A stretch of DNA of 64,000 nucleotides from a virus, in IMG/VR virus record IMGVR_UViG_3300015371_000004, positions 1 to 64,000 of that record; one strand, given 5' to 3'. Of this stretch, positions 44,064 through 52,135 are shown piece by piece. Position 1 is the first letter of the stretch. Every line of letters starts with the position of its first letter. A program made the translations under genes and the position numbers. The notes under the pieces are model-generated. The model did no database searches. It was given only the letters and a program-made list of their open reading frames with translations, and was not told the DNA's origin.

Positions 44064-45659
44064 CTACTTGGTGGTCTGCGCCTGCTTGATCGGCAGCCCC
44101 AGCTCTTCGAGAAAGTCATCCGGGCCCGCTTCCCCGTTGGCAAACGACTCCCGGAAGCGCGACGGCATCCCGTCGACTTCGCCGTCCGAGTCCTCATCGA
44201 ACTCCTCGTCGCGCGACCGCGCGCTCTCGACGAGCGAGCTGTAGAAGCTGGCCGCCTCTTCCATCTCGGCCTTGGTCCGGCACTCGCGCACGAGCTTGGC
44301 GGCGAGCTTGTCCTGCGTGTCCTTGTCGAGCCCCTTGACCTTCTTGACCACGCGGGCCGCGGCGGCCTCACGCGCCTGCTGGTTCATCTTGGCCTTGAGC
44401 TGACGGTTCTCTTCCGTGATGGCTTCGAGGGCTTCCTTCAGCCGTTCGGTCTCGGTCGGCTCGGCCGCGCCCTCGGTCTCGGCGTAGCGCCGGGCCTTCT
44501 GGGTCGTCTGGGTCGACTTCTTCGTCATCGACCCGGCCCCCGCCTTGGCGCCGCCCTTGGCCGCCATGTTTTTCTTGGCCCCTGTGGTGTAGATCGCGTT
44601 CTCACGCGTCTTGTCGGCTTTCTCCTCACCCGGGCGAATCACCTTGGTGCCGCGGTTGAACCGGTCCCGGAGCGACGACACGGCCTCCCGAGTCTCCTCG
44701 GGGTCTTCGGCCTCCTCGTCGTCTTCCTCGTCGGCCTCATCCTCTTCCTCGGCGTCGGCCTCTTCCAGTTCGTCCTCGGCGTCGGCGTCCTCGGCGTCGT
44801 CTTCCTCGGGCTCCGCCGCTTCGCGGGTCTCTTCAGCCTCGTCGTCGGCCGCGGCTTTCTTGGTCGGCTTCTTGGCTTCCTTGACCTTGTCCTTCTTGGT
44901 GGCCTTGGCGTCGGCCTCCTCGCTCATGCACTCTCGGAGCTGCTCGGTAAGCGTCTCGACCTTGGCCGCATCACCGCGCTTGGCGGCCTCCGCGATCTTG
45001 GTCAACAGCTTCTCTTTCTTCCCCATGATGGTCTGCTCCTGTCGAGCTGCTCGGGCCGATTCGAGGAGGTGTTGAAACCCCCCACCTGCGCCAGCCTCGG
45101 TCACGATGTCGGCCGAGGCAATCTTTCGAAAGTTCTGAACCTCGTTGACCTTGCCGCCCGCTTCCGCGATGTCGGCCTCTTGGGTGTCGCCGTGGCCATT
45201 GATCGAGATACCGATCCGGTCCGCCGCGCCCCACTCCTTGAGGTCTTCGATGTTCTGGGCCAGCCACCGCTGCGACCTGAAGACATTCAGGTCGCCGACG
45301 ACTGCGCCCCCTCGCTCTCCCTCACGCACAAACCGAACGTTGGTGTACAGCCCAACCTGATCCCGGATGGTGCGCTCGGGCTGGACGGTCTCATCGATGC
45401 GGGAGGGATGGTCAGCGTACGCCCGGAGCTTCTCGAACTGCCCTTGGTCGACGGCCTCTTTGAGGACATGCGCCGGGTAGTAGTGCCGGTCGGCGGCGTT
45501 TCCCAGACCAGCCTTGATGATGGTGACACCCCGGAAGACACGGCCCCCATCCGCGAGGGGCAGGCTCCGCGCGCGCTCGCTGAACGTCCGGACGAACGTC
45601 GTCAGGTGCGCTTGCTGGCGCCGGGTAATCGGGTACTTTCGTGCGGCGGCCGTGGCCAC
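44064..45659 (-). CDS. prohead protease-scaffold fusion
   Basis: 531 aa from GTG 45659 (an in-frame TGA lies just upstream). Protease-like N-terminal domain with HYYPAHVLKEAV, RAYADHPSRI (H and S candidates), DQVGLYTN and GISINGHG. From about 265-330 comes an extreme Asp/Glu-rich stretch, then a helical scaffold-like C-terminus. This acidic tract and fusion order are typical of U9/S78-type maturation proteins. Should process the head, and possibly the tagged proteins, during assembly. Confidence 0.75.
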   Translation of the reverse strand: MATAAARKYPITRRQQAHLTTFVRTFSERARSLPLADGGRVFRGVTIIKAGLGNAADRHYYPAHVLKEAVDQGQFEKLRAYADHPSRIDETVQPERTIRDQVGLYTNVRFVREGERGGAVVGDLNVFRSQRWLAQNIEDLKEWGAADRIGISINGHGDTQEADIAEAGGKVNEVQNFRKIASADIVTEAGAGGGFQHLLESARAARQEQTIMGKKEKLLTKIAEAAKRGDAAKVETLTEQLRECMSEEADAKATKKDKVKEAKKPTKKAAADDEAEETREAAEPEEDDAEDADAEDELEEADAEEEDEADEEDDEEAEDPEETREAVSSLRDRFNRGTKVIRPGEEKADKTRENAIYTTGAKKNMAAKGGAKAGAGSMTKKSTQTTQKARRYAETEGAAEPTETERLKEALEAITEENRQLKAKMNQQAREAAAARVVKKVKGLDKDTQDKLAAKLVRECRTKAEMEEAASFYSSLVESARSRDEEFDEDSDGEVDGMPSRFRESFANGEAGPDDFLEELGLPIKQAQTTK

Positions 45660-45683
45660 GTACTTGCCACGGGCACAAACGGA

Positions 45684-45908
45684 TCAGCGGCGAGTCAGCG
45701 GCGCGGCGACGACCTCATCCCCATCGAAGTTGGCGATGTAGGGGCGGTGGATCCGTAGCTCTTCGAAGGGGACGCCCCGGCGTCGGCACCACTCGACGCA
45801 GTGATCGGTGAAGGCCAAAAAGAAGGCCGAGAGGTCATGGTTCTTTTCGAGGAGCCTGACCATCTGGCTATTGTTCGTCTCCAGCATCTCGTGGATGTTC
45901 GACGGCAT
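45684..45908 (-). CDS. 74-aa hypothetical protein
   Basis: Helical N-terminal half (MLETNNSQMVRLLEKNHDLS) and a beta end (FEELRIHRPYIANFDG). Between head genes; no function known. Confidence 0.55.
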   Translation of the reverse strand: MPSNIHEMLETNNSQMVRLLEKNHDLSAFFLAFTDHCVEWCRRRGVPFEELRIHRPYIANFDGDEVVAAPLTRR

Positions 45909-45910
45909 AT

Positions 45911-46198
45911 CTATTTGCCCTTAAAGGATTTATCTCCAAGGCTCGACGTACAGACGGCGTACGCATTCACCCCGCGCCCGCTGGCCTTGACCTTGTCGGT
46001 ACACCGCTTCCATTTGTCCGTGTGGATGTCCTTGTGGCCCGCCTTGGTCATAACCTCGCGCGTGAGAGGCCAGTTCGACGGGGTCGTGGCCACCCGAGCC
46101 TGAATCACGCGCACGGGGATCCCCCGCAGGTGGACCGTCTCGCCCGGGGCAAGGTCACGCTCTTCCAGCGAGTCTGACTGAGGAATCGGCCGAATCAT
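45911..46198 (-). CDS. head-associated small protein with conserved C-terminal tail
   Basis: 95 aa from ATG 46198 (MIRPIPQ). The C-terminus WKRCTDKVKASGRGVNAYAV then C-T-S-S-L-G matches a tail I recall at the ends of phage head-morphogenesis proteins (C-x-D-x-V-x-x-x-G ... A-Y-A-x-C-T). Overlaps the GT gene by 44 bp. Confidence 0.6.
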   Translation of the reverse strand: MIRPIPQSDSLEERDLAPGETVHLRGIPVRVIQARVATTPSNWPLTREVMTKAGHKDIHTDKWKRCTDKVKASGRGVNAYAVCTSSLGDKSFKGK

Positions 46199-47315
46199 GC
46201 GGGGTCTCCTTCCCACAGAGTGCCTTGAACGTCTCCACCCACGCCGGGCCTTTGGCCTCCTCGGAGTAGCTCGCCCACACTTCCCGGTTGGCGGCCTCCC
46301 CCACCCGTCTCCGTAGGTCTATATCCTCAACAAGCGCTGAGAGATGCTCCTCCCACTCGGCCTGCGTCTCGGCCAAAAATCCCGTGCGGCCATGGTCAAT
46401 GCTCTTGGCATACGGATAGACCTTCGAGGCCACACAGGGCACGCGAAGTGACGCGTACTCCAGCCACTTGAGGTTCGATTTCGCCGCGTTAAACTGGCAC
46501 GGCGTGAGCGGGGCGATCCCGATGTCGAAGCTCACGAACTTCAGGGTCGCCGGGTACTTCTCGAACTTCACGCCCTTGACCACCTGTCGGCGGTTGGGCG
46601 GCACCGTCTGGCGCACCAGCTCCGGGAGGATCCCGAAAAACCGCAGCATCACCTGCGGGTAGCGCTTGACGATCTCGGCCAGCGCTCCGGCCGCCGCCGA
46701 GAAGTCCGTCTCATGCGTCGTCGACCCCTGCCAGCCGATGACCGTGTGCGGGTAATTGCTGTACGGCGTCACCGGGCAGAGCGCGGCGTCGCCCCAGTAG
46801 TCGGTCCGTAGGTGGTTGGGGCAGATAGAGATCCGGTCCTGCCAGCGCTTCCAGCCCAGATGCGTAGCCACCGCCTGCGCCAACGGTACCGTGGAGGTGG
46901 TCACCCGATCAGCCAGATCAAGCTGGGCCTCCAAGTCGCGCCGGATGTCCCGCCGCTCCCAGAAGCCCTTGGCCGGGTTGGTCCGCGGAATCGCCCACAG
47001 GTCATCGTCGAGATCCACCGTCGTCGGGATCCCCCGGCGCTGGCACTCCCGCATGACGGCTGGAAACGGCCCGCCAATACTGCGCTGGAAGACCATGAGA
47101 TCGTACTCGTAGCCCTCAGGCGAAAGCCCACCGATTCGGTCGGTCGGGTGCCCCTCTCCGGCCGCCGTCAGCGCGCGCATGTAGTGCGCGACCACCTCGC
47201 GCTGGTTGACCATGTCGATGTCGGCCGCCTTCGACTGCTGCACGTACATCGCCGGGAAGTACGAGCGGTACATCCCGACTCCCATGGTGTCGCTGTAGAA
47301 CCACTGCACTTTCAT
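46155..47315 (-). CDS. GT4-type glycosyltransferase in the head cluster
   Basis: 386 aa. Paralogue of the tail-cluster enzyme: LDDDLWAIPRTNPAKGFW, VIGWQGSTTHETDF, FFGILPELVR, SFDIGIAPLTPCQFNAAKSN and LEYASLRVPCVAS with HGRTGFLAE. GT-B fold with the family-4 C-terminal donor site. Placed right after the MuF-like gene. Probably modifies virion proteins; which is unknown. Confidence 0.8.
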   Translation of the reverse strand: MKVQWFYSDTMGVGMYRSYFPAMYVQQSKAADIDMVNQREVVAHYMRALTAAGEGHPTDRIGGLSPEGYEYDLMVFQRSIGGPFPAVMRECQRRGIPTTVDLDDDLWAIPRTNPAKGFWERRDIRRDLEAQLDLADRVTTSTVPLAQAVATHLGWKRWQDRISICPNHLRTDYWGDAALCPVTPYSNYPHTVIGWQGSTTHETDFSAAAGALAEIVKRYPQVMLRFFGILPELVRQTVPPNRRQVVKGVKFEKYPATLKFVSFDIGIAPLTPCQFNAAKSNLKWLEYASLRVPCVASKVYPYAKSIDHGRTGFLAETQAEWEEHLSALVEDIDLRRRVGEAANREVWASYSEEAKGPAWVETFKALCGKETPHDSADSSVRLAGRA

Positions 47316-48187
47316 CCGGTACGCCTCGCCTGAAAGACCGAATACGGCACGTACGTGCGCGCCCGCCCCTGCACCATCGACTGCGGAAGTTTCTCACACC
47401 GGCAGTTCGGATGACTATCGCGAATCGGCTGGTCCGTGGTGACGGTCAGGTGTTTCGGCCAGCAGATCGGGCAGACCTTCTCGTCATCCATGGTCACCCA
47501 GACCTCAGCCTCGTCGAACCGGTTGTAGGCCGCCGCCGCGCCGAGCGCGAGCGCCCAGAACAGCTCATTCGAGCCCAGCCCCGCAAGGCCTGCCTTGACC
47601 GTTGCCGCGATCCCGCCCAGCCGTGACAGCGTCTCTGGAAAAGGCTGCTCGGTGGCCACCGCGTAGCGGAGCGCCCCATTGACCTTCTGCGTGGCCACCC
47701 CGGCCCATGCCCCCACCCGATCCCGATAGTCGAGCCCGTTGATCTGAGCGGCCAAGAGGGCTTCCAGCGCGTCTTCCTCGTCGATCGGCTCCTCATCGAG
47801 GGCCCCATCCACGCCCCCGAGGAAGAGCGCCCACAGCCCCTGCTCGTAGCCTGCCGCATAGGCTCCCGCTAATGTGTCGTCGAACTCCTCCAGCGCGTCA
47901 TCGGCGGCATCCATGATCTCGTCTTGGAACTGCTGGGTGAGCGCGTCCACCGTGCCAAGGCTGGCGGCCTGCACGGTGTTCCATGCCGGGGTCTCTTCGG
48001 GCGACAAGTCCGGGAAAGGCAGGATGAAAAACTGGGCGAAGTAGCGGTCCAGTTCCTTCTGGAACATCTCGAAGGGCCGCTCGAACTCGTCGTCGAGCTT
48101 CGCCTTGAAACTGAACTCGCGCGCCTGAAATTCCCGGCGGCGCTGGAGCAGGATCGTCCGCGCGCTACTCGGTAGGTCTTGGGCCAC
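47312..48187 (-). CDS. MuF/SPP1 gp7-like minor head protein
   Basis: 291 aa (start GTG 48187 uncertain; overlaps portal by 23 bp). Helical body, then VWVTMDDEKVCPICWPKHL and SHPNCRCEKL: the C-x2-C ... H-P-N-C-R-C zinc signature of MuF-type proteins. It should bind the portal and help load cargo or DNA. It lies directly after the portal gene. Confidence 0.75.
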   Translation of the reverse strand: MAQDLPSSARTILLQRRREFQAREFSFKAKLDDEFERPFEMFQKELDRYFAQFFILPFPDLSPEETPAWNTVQAASLGTVDALTQQFQDEIMDAADDALEEFDDTLAGAYAAGYEQGLWALFLGGVDGALDEEPIDEEDALEALLAAQINGLDYRDRVGAWAGVATQKVNGALRYAVATEQPFPETLSRLGGIAATVKAGLAGLGSNELFWALALGAAAAYNRFDEAEVWVTMDDEKVCPICWPKHLTVTTDQPIRDSHPNCRCEKLPQSMVQGRARTYVPYSVFQARRTG

Positions 48188-50231
48188 TGGATTCGAGAAG
48201 GGCCTGCACGCGCGCGATCTCCACGCCCAGCCGTGTGATGTCGCGACCATCGGCGGTCTGGGCCTGCTCGGTCATGAGGCGCGCCAGCTTCTTCCGGCGC
48301 CGTGTTTCGAGCGACCGCGCCCGTGCTTCGACACCCCAGACGGCTGCCGACGCCTTGAGCGGCGCCCCCGCCGACTTCTGGCCCGTGATGCTCGCGCGCT
48401 CGCCCCCACGGGTGAAGCCCCCACGGTTCAGGGTGGCGCGCGTGTTGGCCAGCCCGCGCCCGCTCACCGCCTTGGCGCTGTAGCCCATCTCGGCGCTCGT
48501 CTTGGTGACCTTCCGGGCATCGCTGTTCGTCGCGCCGCCGGGGCCCGCGATGGGCTCGGGCGCCTCCTTCGGCACCGACTGGAAGCCCTGCATCACGAGC
48601 GGATCCTTCCCGCGCTCCTGACGGATCGCCTCCTGCTCCTGCCCGTAGTCATACCCCGTGATCCCGACCTCACGTGAGGCCATGGTGGCCGACCGTTCCT
48701 TGGTGATCCAGTCCTGCGCCTCCATCATCGCCAGATCCTTGAGCTTGGCCGTCCGATCCTCGGCCGCCAGCCCCGGGAAGCTCACTTCGAAGATCGCCTT
48801 GGTCACCGGCAGCTTCTCAGTGTCCACCAGCCGCCGGTAGGTCTTGTGGAGCATCATCTCGATGACCTGCTGGTAGGTCTCGAAGTTCTTGACGTCCGGC
48901 TCGGTCTGGAGCAACGCGCTGGCGCGCGTCGAGGCCGAACTCACCCCCAAAAACTGCTCGGAAATTCCTGCGCCGATCGCGATGACCTTCAGGAGCATAT
49001 CGGCGTCGGTCTTGGCGTCCGACGCATCAGTCGACGCGTTCTTGTACTCGATCGCGATGGCGTCATTGTGGACGGCCACGGCCCCCGGACCCGGCGGCGT
49101 TGCAAACTGCTCGTTGGCCCGATCGACCTCGGACTTGCCCCCTTTGACCGAGACGTCGAGCGCGAACATCGACCGCATCTTGTTCTGCATGATGCGGTCG
49201 TCCATGAACTCCCGGAAGCGCAAGAGCCACCCGAGAATCGCGTACAGCTCCGACCGGCCGCGCTTCTCGCTCGACGACTTGTTCAGGGTGAAGTGGTCGA
49301 CCTCCTCGGCCGGGATATGGCGGATGACCAGAATCGAAGCGGGCACCTGCTCGCCGGGCACGATGATGGGCGACGACGCGACGTACTGCTGGTAGTAATA
49401 CTTCACGTCCTCCAAGTCTTCGAGGTTCGTGACGACGTCCCAGATGGTGCACGGGTCAATCTGCCGCTGGGTCAGCTTCCCCTTCACCACAAAATGCCGG
49501 TTGAACTGCTCTCCGTAGGTCATCAGCTCGCGAAGCCACGTCTTGATCCGGAGCGTCATGTCGTGGCGCAGCCAGAACTCGTCCCATGCCTTCTGATGAG
49601 CCGGGTCCGGCACGTCACAGGTCAGCCCCCGCGAGAGCACGAACTGCGGAACGATGTTGACGATCCGCTTGCCGAGCGGGTTGCGCGTCGCCGCGTCCCA
49701 GCATTTGACGTGCGCCGTCAGGTAATCGTGCAGCGTCTGCTGCTTGGCGTAGGGGCTGTTGAGCGCAGGCAGGACCGAGTCATGGATCGGGAACACCGAC
49801 CGCCGGTTGCCTGCGGCCTCATCCGGGTACAGCCCCGTGTAGAAGTCGTCCGAGGCGCCCGACTCCTTGAGCCGCGGATCGGTCTTGGCTTCCTCCCGCA
49901 GGCTCGCGTTCAGGTCCCGGAGCTTCTGCATCGAGTAGTGCTTGAGGATCCGGTCGCGCACCGGCTTACTCCGCGCGAACTCCCGGAAATTCTTGTAATG
50001 CACCAGCCGCCGGTTTTTGCCCGTGCCTTCGAGGACCTTGGCATTGATCCCCACGACCTTCGTCTGGACGTTCTGCAGCAGCCCTTCCATGACGGCATCA
50101 AAGGCCGGGAGGGCCGAGAGCCGGTTGACCCGGAGCTGCGGATCGGTCTTCTTGGGCTTGGCGTCGTCGTCGACCTCGCGCACGATGCCGAGGGCCGAGG
50201 CGTTCGGGTTCCGAATGGATGATTCAGGCAC
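48165..50231 (-). CDS. portal protein
   Basis: 688 aa from GTG 50231 with AGGAG 6 nt upstream. SPP1/HK97-type portal order: wing/stem helices, LRELMTYGEQFNRHFVVKGK, EQFLGVSSASTRASALLQTE, YQQVIEMMLHKTYRRLVDTE. Long, with an extra 120-residue basic C-terminal tail (GATNSDARKVTKTSAEMGYS). Follows the terminase nuclease. Confidence 0.8.
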   Translation of the reverse strand: MPESSIRNPNASALGIVREVDDDAKPKKTDPQLRVNRLSALPAFDAVMEGLLQNVQTKVVGINAKVLEGTGKNRRLVHYKNFREFARSKPVRDRILKHYSMQKLRDLNASLREEAKTDPRLKESGASDDFYTGLYPDEAAGNRRSVFPIHDSVLPALNSPYAKQQTLHDYLTAHVKCWDAATRNPLGKRIVNIVPQFVLSRGLTCDVPDPAHQKAWDEFWLRHDMTLRIKTWLRELMTYGEQFNRHFVVKGKLTQRQIDPCTIWDVVTNLEDLEDVKYYYQQYVASSPIIVPGEQVPASILVIRHIPAEEVDHFTLNKSSSEKRGRSELYAILGWLLRFREFMDDRIMQNKMRSMFALDVSVKGGKSEVDRANEQFATPPGPGAVAVHNDAIAIEYKNASTDASDAKTDADMLLKVIAIGAGISEQFLGVSSASTRASALLQTEPDVKNFETYQQVIEMMLHKTYRRLVDTEKLPVTKAIFEVSFPGLAAEDRTAKLKDLAMMEAQDWITKERSATMASREVGITGYDYGQEQEAIRQERGKDPLVMQGFQSVPKEAPEPIAGPGGATNSDARKVTKTSAEMGYSAKAVSGRGLANTRATLNRGGFTRGGERASITGQKSAGAPLKASAAVWGVEARARSLETRRRKKLARLMTEQAQTADGRDITRLGVEIARVQALLESSGPRPTE

Positions 50232-50238
50232 AGGTCTC

Positions 50239-51117
50239 CTAGCGCAGACGCCGCTCGCCGTACGGGTCCTTGCGCATGAACGCGGGATTGGCGTGCACGT
50301 AGAGCATGCCCAGCTCTTCAGGGTTGTCGCGCTCCCACAGGAGGCCATTGGCCAGCGAGCCCGCCACCGCGTCGGCCACGTCCTTCCGGCCGGGCTGGCC
50401 ATTTCGGAAGCGCTTCGGATGGTCGTACTTGAGGCCCCGGACCACCTCCAGCTCGCGCATCTGCTCGAAGAAGGGCTCGAACTCGTAGTAGTCGAGCTTC
50501 TCCTCGTTCAGGAGTCCGATGAGGGTGTCGTAGGGCAGGCGGTTCCGGTCGACCGAGATCAGCTCGACCTCATAGCCGTCCTTCTCCAGCTGCTGGCGCG
50601 CTTCTTCGGACTGCCAACCGTCGTAGCTCACGCGGACGATGTTGAAGTCGCGAACCTTATGGAGGTTGTAGACGAAGCGCTGGCGGAGCCCCGCGTAATC
50701 GATCTGCTTGCCGGGCGCGGGCGTGATCTCGACCATGAAATCGACGACCCAGCGGGTGGTCCCGGGCTCCCGGTGAGTCATGGCCACCCCGGTCCGGTCG
50801 TTGTTTTTCGACTGGTCCACGTGGACGAAGTAGCGGCGGCCGGGCACGCCCCGGAAGATCGGGGTGAAGGTTTCCTCGTAGGGGTCCCACGGGCTCTGCC
50901 GGGCCTTGTTGGCGAACCGTTCGAGGATGCCCGGGTCGCGCAGCGCCTTCATGGCGCCCTGCGTCTTGAGCAGGACCGACCCATAGTTCTGCCACGCCAA
51001 GACCTCGTTCTGGCGGAACTGCTCCGCTAGACTCTCGAAGGTGACCTTGGGGTTCAGCTCCCAGCTGGCGGCGATGACCGCGATCCGAGTGCCGTCATGG
51101 GTTCGGTAGACTTCCAA
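50239..51117 (-). CDS. terL: large terminase, nuclease domain only
   Basis: 292 aa from TTG 51117; a stop (TGA) is immediately upstream in frame, so the gene cannot extend. The N-terminal 60 residues keep the end of the terminase hinge (VIAASWELNPKVTFESL). The RNase-H-type nuclease acids are D101 (FVHVDQSK), D166 (VSYDGWQ) and D246/D249 (GRKDVADA). The ATPase half is 4.6 kb away at 55.7-56.6 kb, so this terminase is encoded as two chains. Packages DNA with portal and ATPase. Confidence 0.85.
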   Translation of the reverse strand: MEVYRTHDGTRIAVIAASWELNPKVTFESLAEQFRQNEVLAWQNYGSVLLKTQGAMKALRDPGILERFANKARQSPWDPYEETFTPIFRGVPGRRYFVHVDQSKNNDRTGVAMTHREPGTTRWVVDFMVEITPAPGKQIDYAGLRQRFVYNLHKVRDFNIVRVSYDGWQSEEARQQLEKDGYEVELISVDRNRLPYDTLIGLLNEEKLDYYEFEPFFEQMRELEVVRGLKYDHPKRFRNGQPGRKDVADAVAGSLANGLLWERDNPEELGMLYVHANPAFMRKDPYGERRLR

Positions 51118-51119
51118 TC

Positions 51120-51143
51120 AGACCCTACAACTTTGTAGGGTCT
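51120..51143. promoter_or_regulatory. 24-nt perfect palindrome at start of terminase nuclease gene
   Basis: AGACCCTACAA-CT-TTGTAGGGTCT, 11-bp arms. Its core TACA-N4-TGTA (51126-51137) is the same as the operators at the two promoter hubs. It ends 3 bp upstream of the TTG start codon. It could be an operator or a transcription/translation stop-like structure. Confidence 0.55.
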
Positions 51144-51157
51144 ACAAACCGAAGGGG

Positions 51158-51382
51158 CTATCTGAACCGGCCCGGGAGGGCCAAGCAGCGCTTGCAGGTC
51201 GTTCCGGCGCCCGCTCGCAGCTGCAGGTATGAGCGTTCGGTCCGGCGGCCGACGCAGCGCGGGACGATCTTCCCTTCGACGAACACGCCGTCATGCCGCA
51301 CGTAGTCCGATCGAAGGACGGGCGCCTTCGCGCACCGAGGGCCTTGGGCCTTGTTGAAGCGCTTCTCAGGGTTTGTCGACAA
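51158..51382 (-). CDS. small cysteine protein in island
   Basis: 74 aa from TTG 51382 (an in-frame TGA precedes it; start uncertain). PRCAK, PRCVG and TCKRCLAL give four cysteines, possibly zinc. Basic. Overlaps the DnaJ-type gene by 17 bp. Confidence 0.45.
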   Translation of the reverse strand: MSTNPEKRFNKAQGPRCAKAPVLRSDYVRHDGVFVEGKIVPRCVGRRTERSYLQLRAGAGTTCKRCLALPGRFR

Positions 51383-51839
51383 GGGTCACTCCCTTCTTGA
51401 GGGTCTTCGCGAATTCGACCACCGCAGCCCAGTCGGCCCCAGCGACCGCCTTGACCATCGTCTCGTCCCCGGAGAGGCCCATGCTGGCATAGGCGCCGAA
51501 GGCGCTCTTGATGGGCTTGTTGAACGTCACCATCCAGCTTTCGTAGGGCACCCCATTCGAGGCCCCGTAGCTGCCGGTAAACTCCGCCGTGACCACCGAC
51601 CTCGTGACGCCTTCGACCCTGACCAGCGTGCCGGGGGTCAGGTTCCGGACCATCACCGAGAAGTTGGCCTTGATGAAGGCATCGACGGCCGCCGAGGCCG
51701 CCGCCCCTGCCTTGCTCAGGACCGTCTTCCGGCCCCTGCAGCTGAAGCATGTGGTGCCATACGATTGGCAGTAGGAGTAATGGCCAGAGCCGCCGCACCG
51801 GCCGCAGGTCTTGGATTCGTATCTCAGAGTCGTCGCCAT
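51366..51839 (-). CDS. DnaJ-zinc-finger-like protein
   Basis: 157 aa from ATG 51839. N-terminal CGRCGGSGHYSYC ... CFSCRGR is a CxxCxGxG-type zinc finger of the DnaJ kind. A helical/beta remainder (FTGSYGASNGVPYESWMVTF) follows. First gene behind P4, so its transcript likely reads on into the terminase nuclease gene. Confidence 0.6.
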   Translation of the reverse strand: MATTLRYESKTCGRCGGSGHYSYCQSYGTTCFSCRGRKTVLSKAGAAASAAVDAFIKANFSVMVRNLTPGTLVRVEGVTRSVVTAEFTGSYGASNGVPYESWMVTFNKPIKSAFGAYASMGLSGDETMVKAVAGADWAAVVEFAKTLKKGVTLVDKP

Positions 51840-51856
51840 AACCTCCCCACATCTAT

Positions 51857-51885
51857 TTAGACGTGTAATAGGGCTAAAAGGTTCC
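51857..51885 (-). promoter_or_regulatory. ECF-type promoter P4
   Basis: Minus strand: GGAACCT (51879-51885), 16-nt spacer, GTCTAA (51857-51862). Points toward the DnaJ-like gene and the terminase nuclease. Confidence 0.68.
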
Positions 51886-51890
51886 ACTGA

Positions 51891-51904
51891 TTACAAAAGT
51901 GTAA
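51891..51904. promoter_or_regulatory. palindromic operator O3 (TTACA-N4-TGTAA)
   Basis: TTACAAAAGTGTAA, between the divergent promoters P4 and P5, ending 1 bp before the -35 of P5. Same arms as O1 and O2. Confidence 0.6.
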
Positions 51905-51905
51905 G

Positions 51906-51933
51906 GGAACCTTTTGGCGTAGAATACGTCTAA
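51906..51933 (+). promoter_or_regulatory. ECF-type promoter P5
   Basis: GGAACCT (51906-51912), 15-nt spacer, GTCTAA (51928-51933), AATAAGTGGA flank. Drives a leader with no ordinary gene for 156 nt before P6. Confidence 0.68.
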
Positions 51934-51939
51934 ATAAGT

Positions 51940-52088
51940 GGAAGGGAGGTGAGACGATGAGTTGAGGTTCGGTAAGGCCCGGGGGTCGCCTGCGGGGGCT
52001 CCCGGTGGACTCTCCCCCTGAATCCCCGCCAACTGGCCTTCCTTGAGACAGGCCGCCGAGAACGCCCGGCGGCCCCTGCCGTATCTAG
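51940..52088 (+). ncRNA. untranslated leader or small RNA between P5 and P6
   Basis: After P5 there is a strong ribosome site (GGGAGG) but only a two-codon frame, ATG AGT TGA (51957-51965). The following 120 nt hold G-rich stretches and an 8-bp perfect stem GGCCGCCG / CGGCGGCC (52051-52074). No gene is seen. A structured RNA, attenuator or promoter-only spacer is possible. Confidence 0.4.
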
Positions 52089-52117
52089 GGAACCTTTTTG
52101 CCGTATAATACGTCTAA
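52089..52117 (+). promoter_or_regulatory. ECF-type promoter P6
   Basis: GGAACCT (52089-52095), 16-nt spacer containing TATAAT, GTCTAA (52112-52117). Start codon of the next gene lies 19 nt downstream. The internal TATAAT could also allow sigma-70 use. Confidence 0.65.
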
Positions 52118-52135
52118 ATAGGTGGAGGGTTCCTG

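Noticed and set aside
44611-45075. Plus-strand Ser-rich frame
   Set aside because: It is the complement of the acidic tract in the protease/scaffold gene; Ser runs are the antisense of Asp/Glu codons.
51120-51143. Palindrome as an intrinsic terminator
   Set aside because: Symmetric, with no U run on either strand and lying within 3 bp of a start codon; an operator or translation block fits better.
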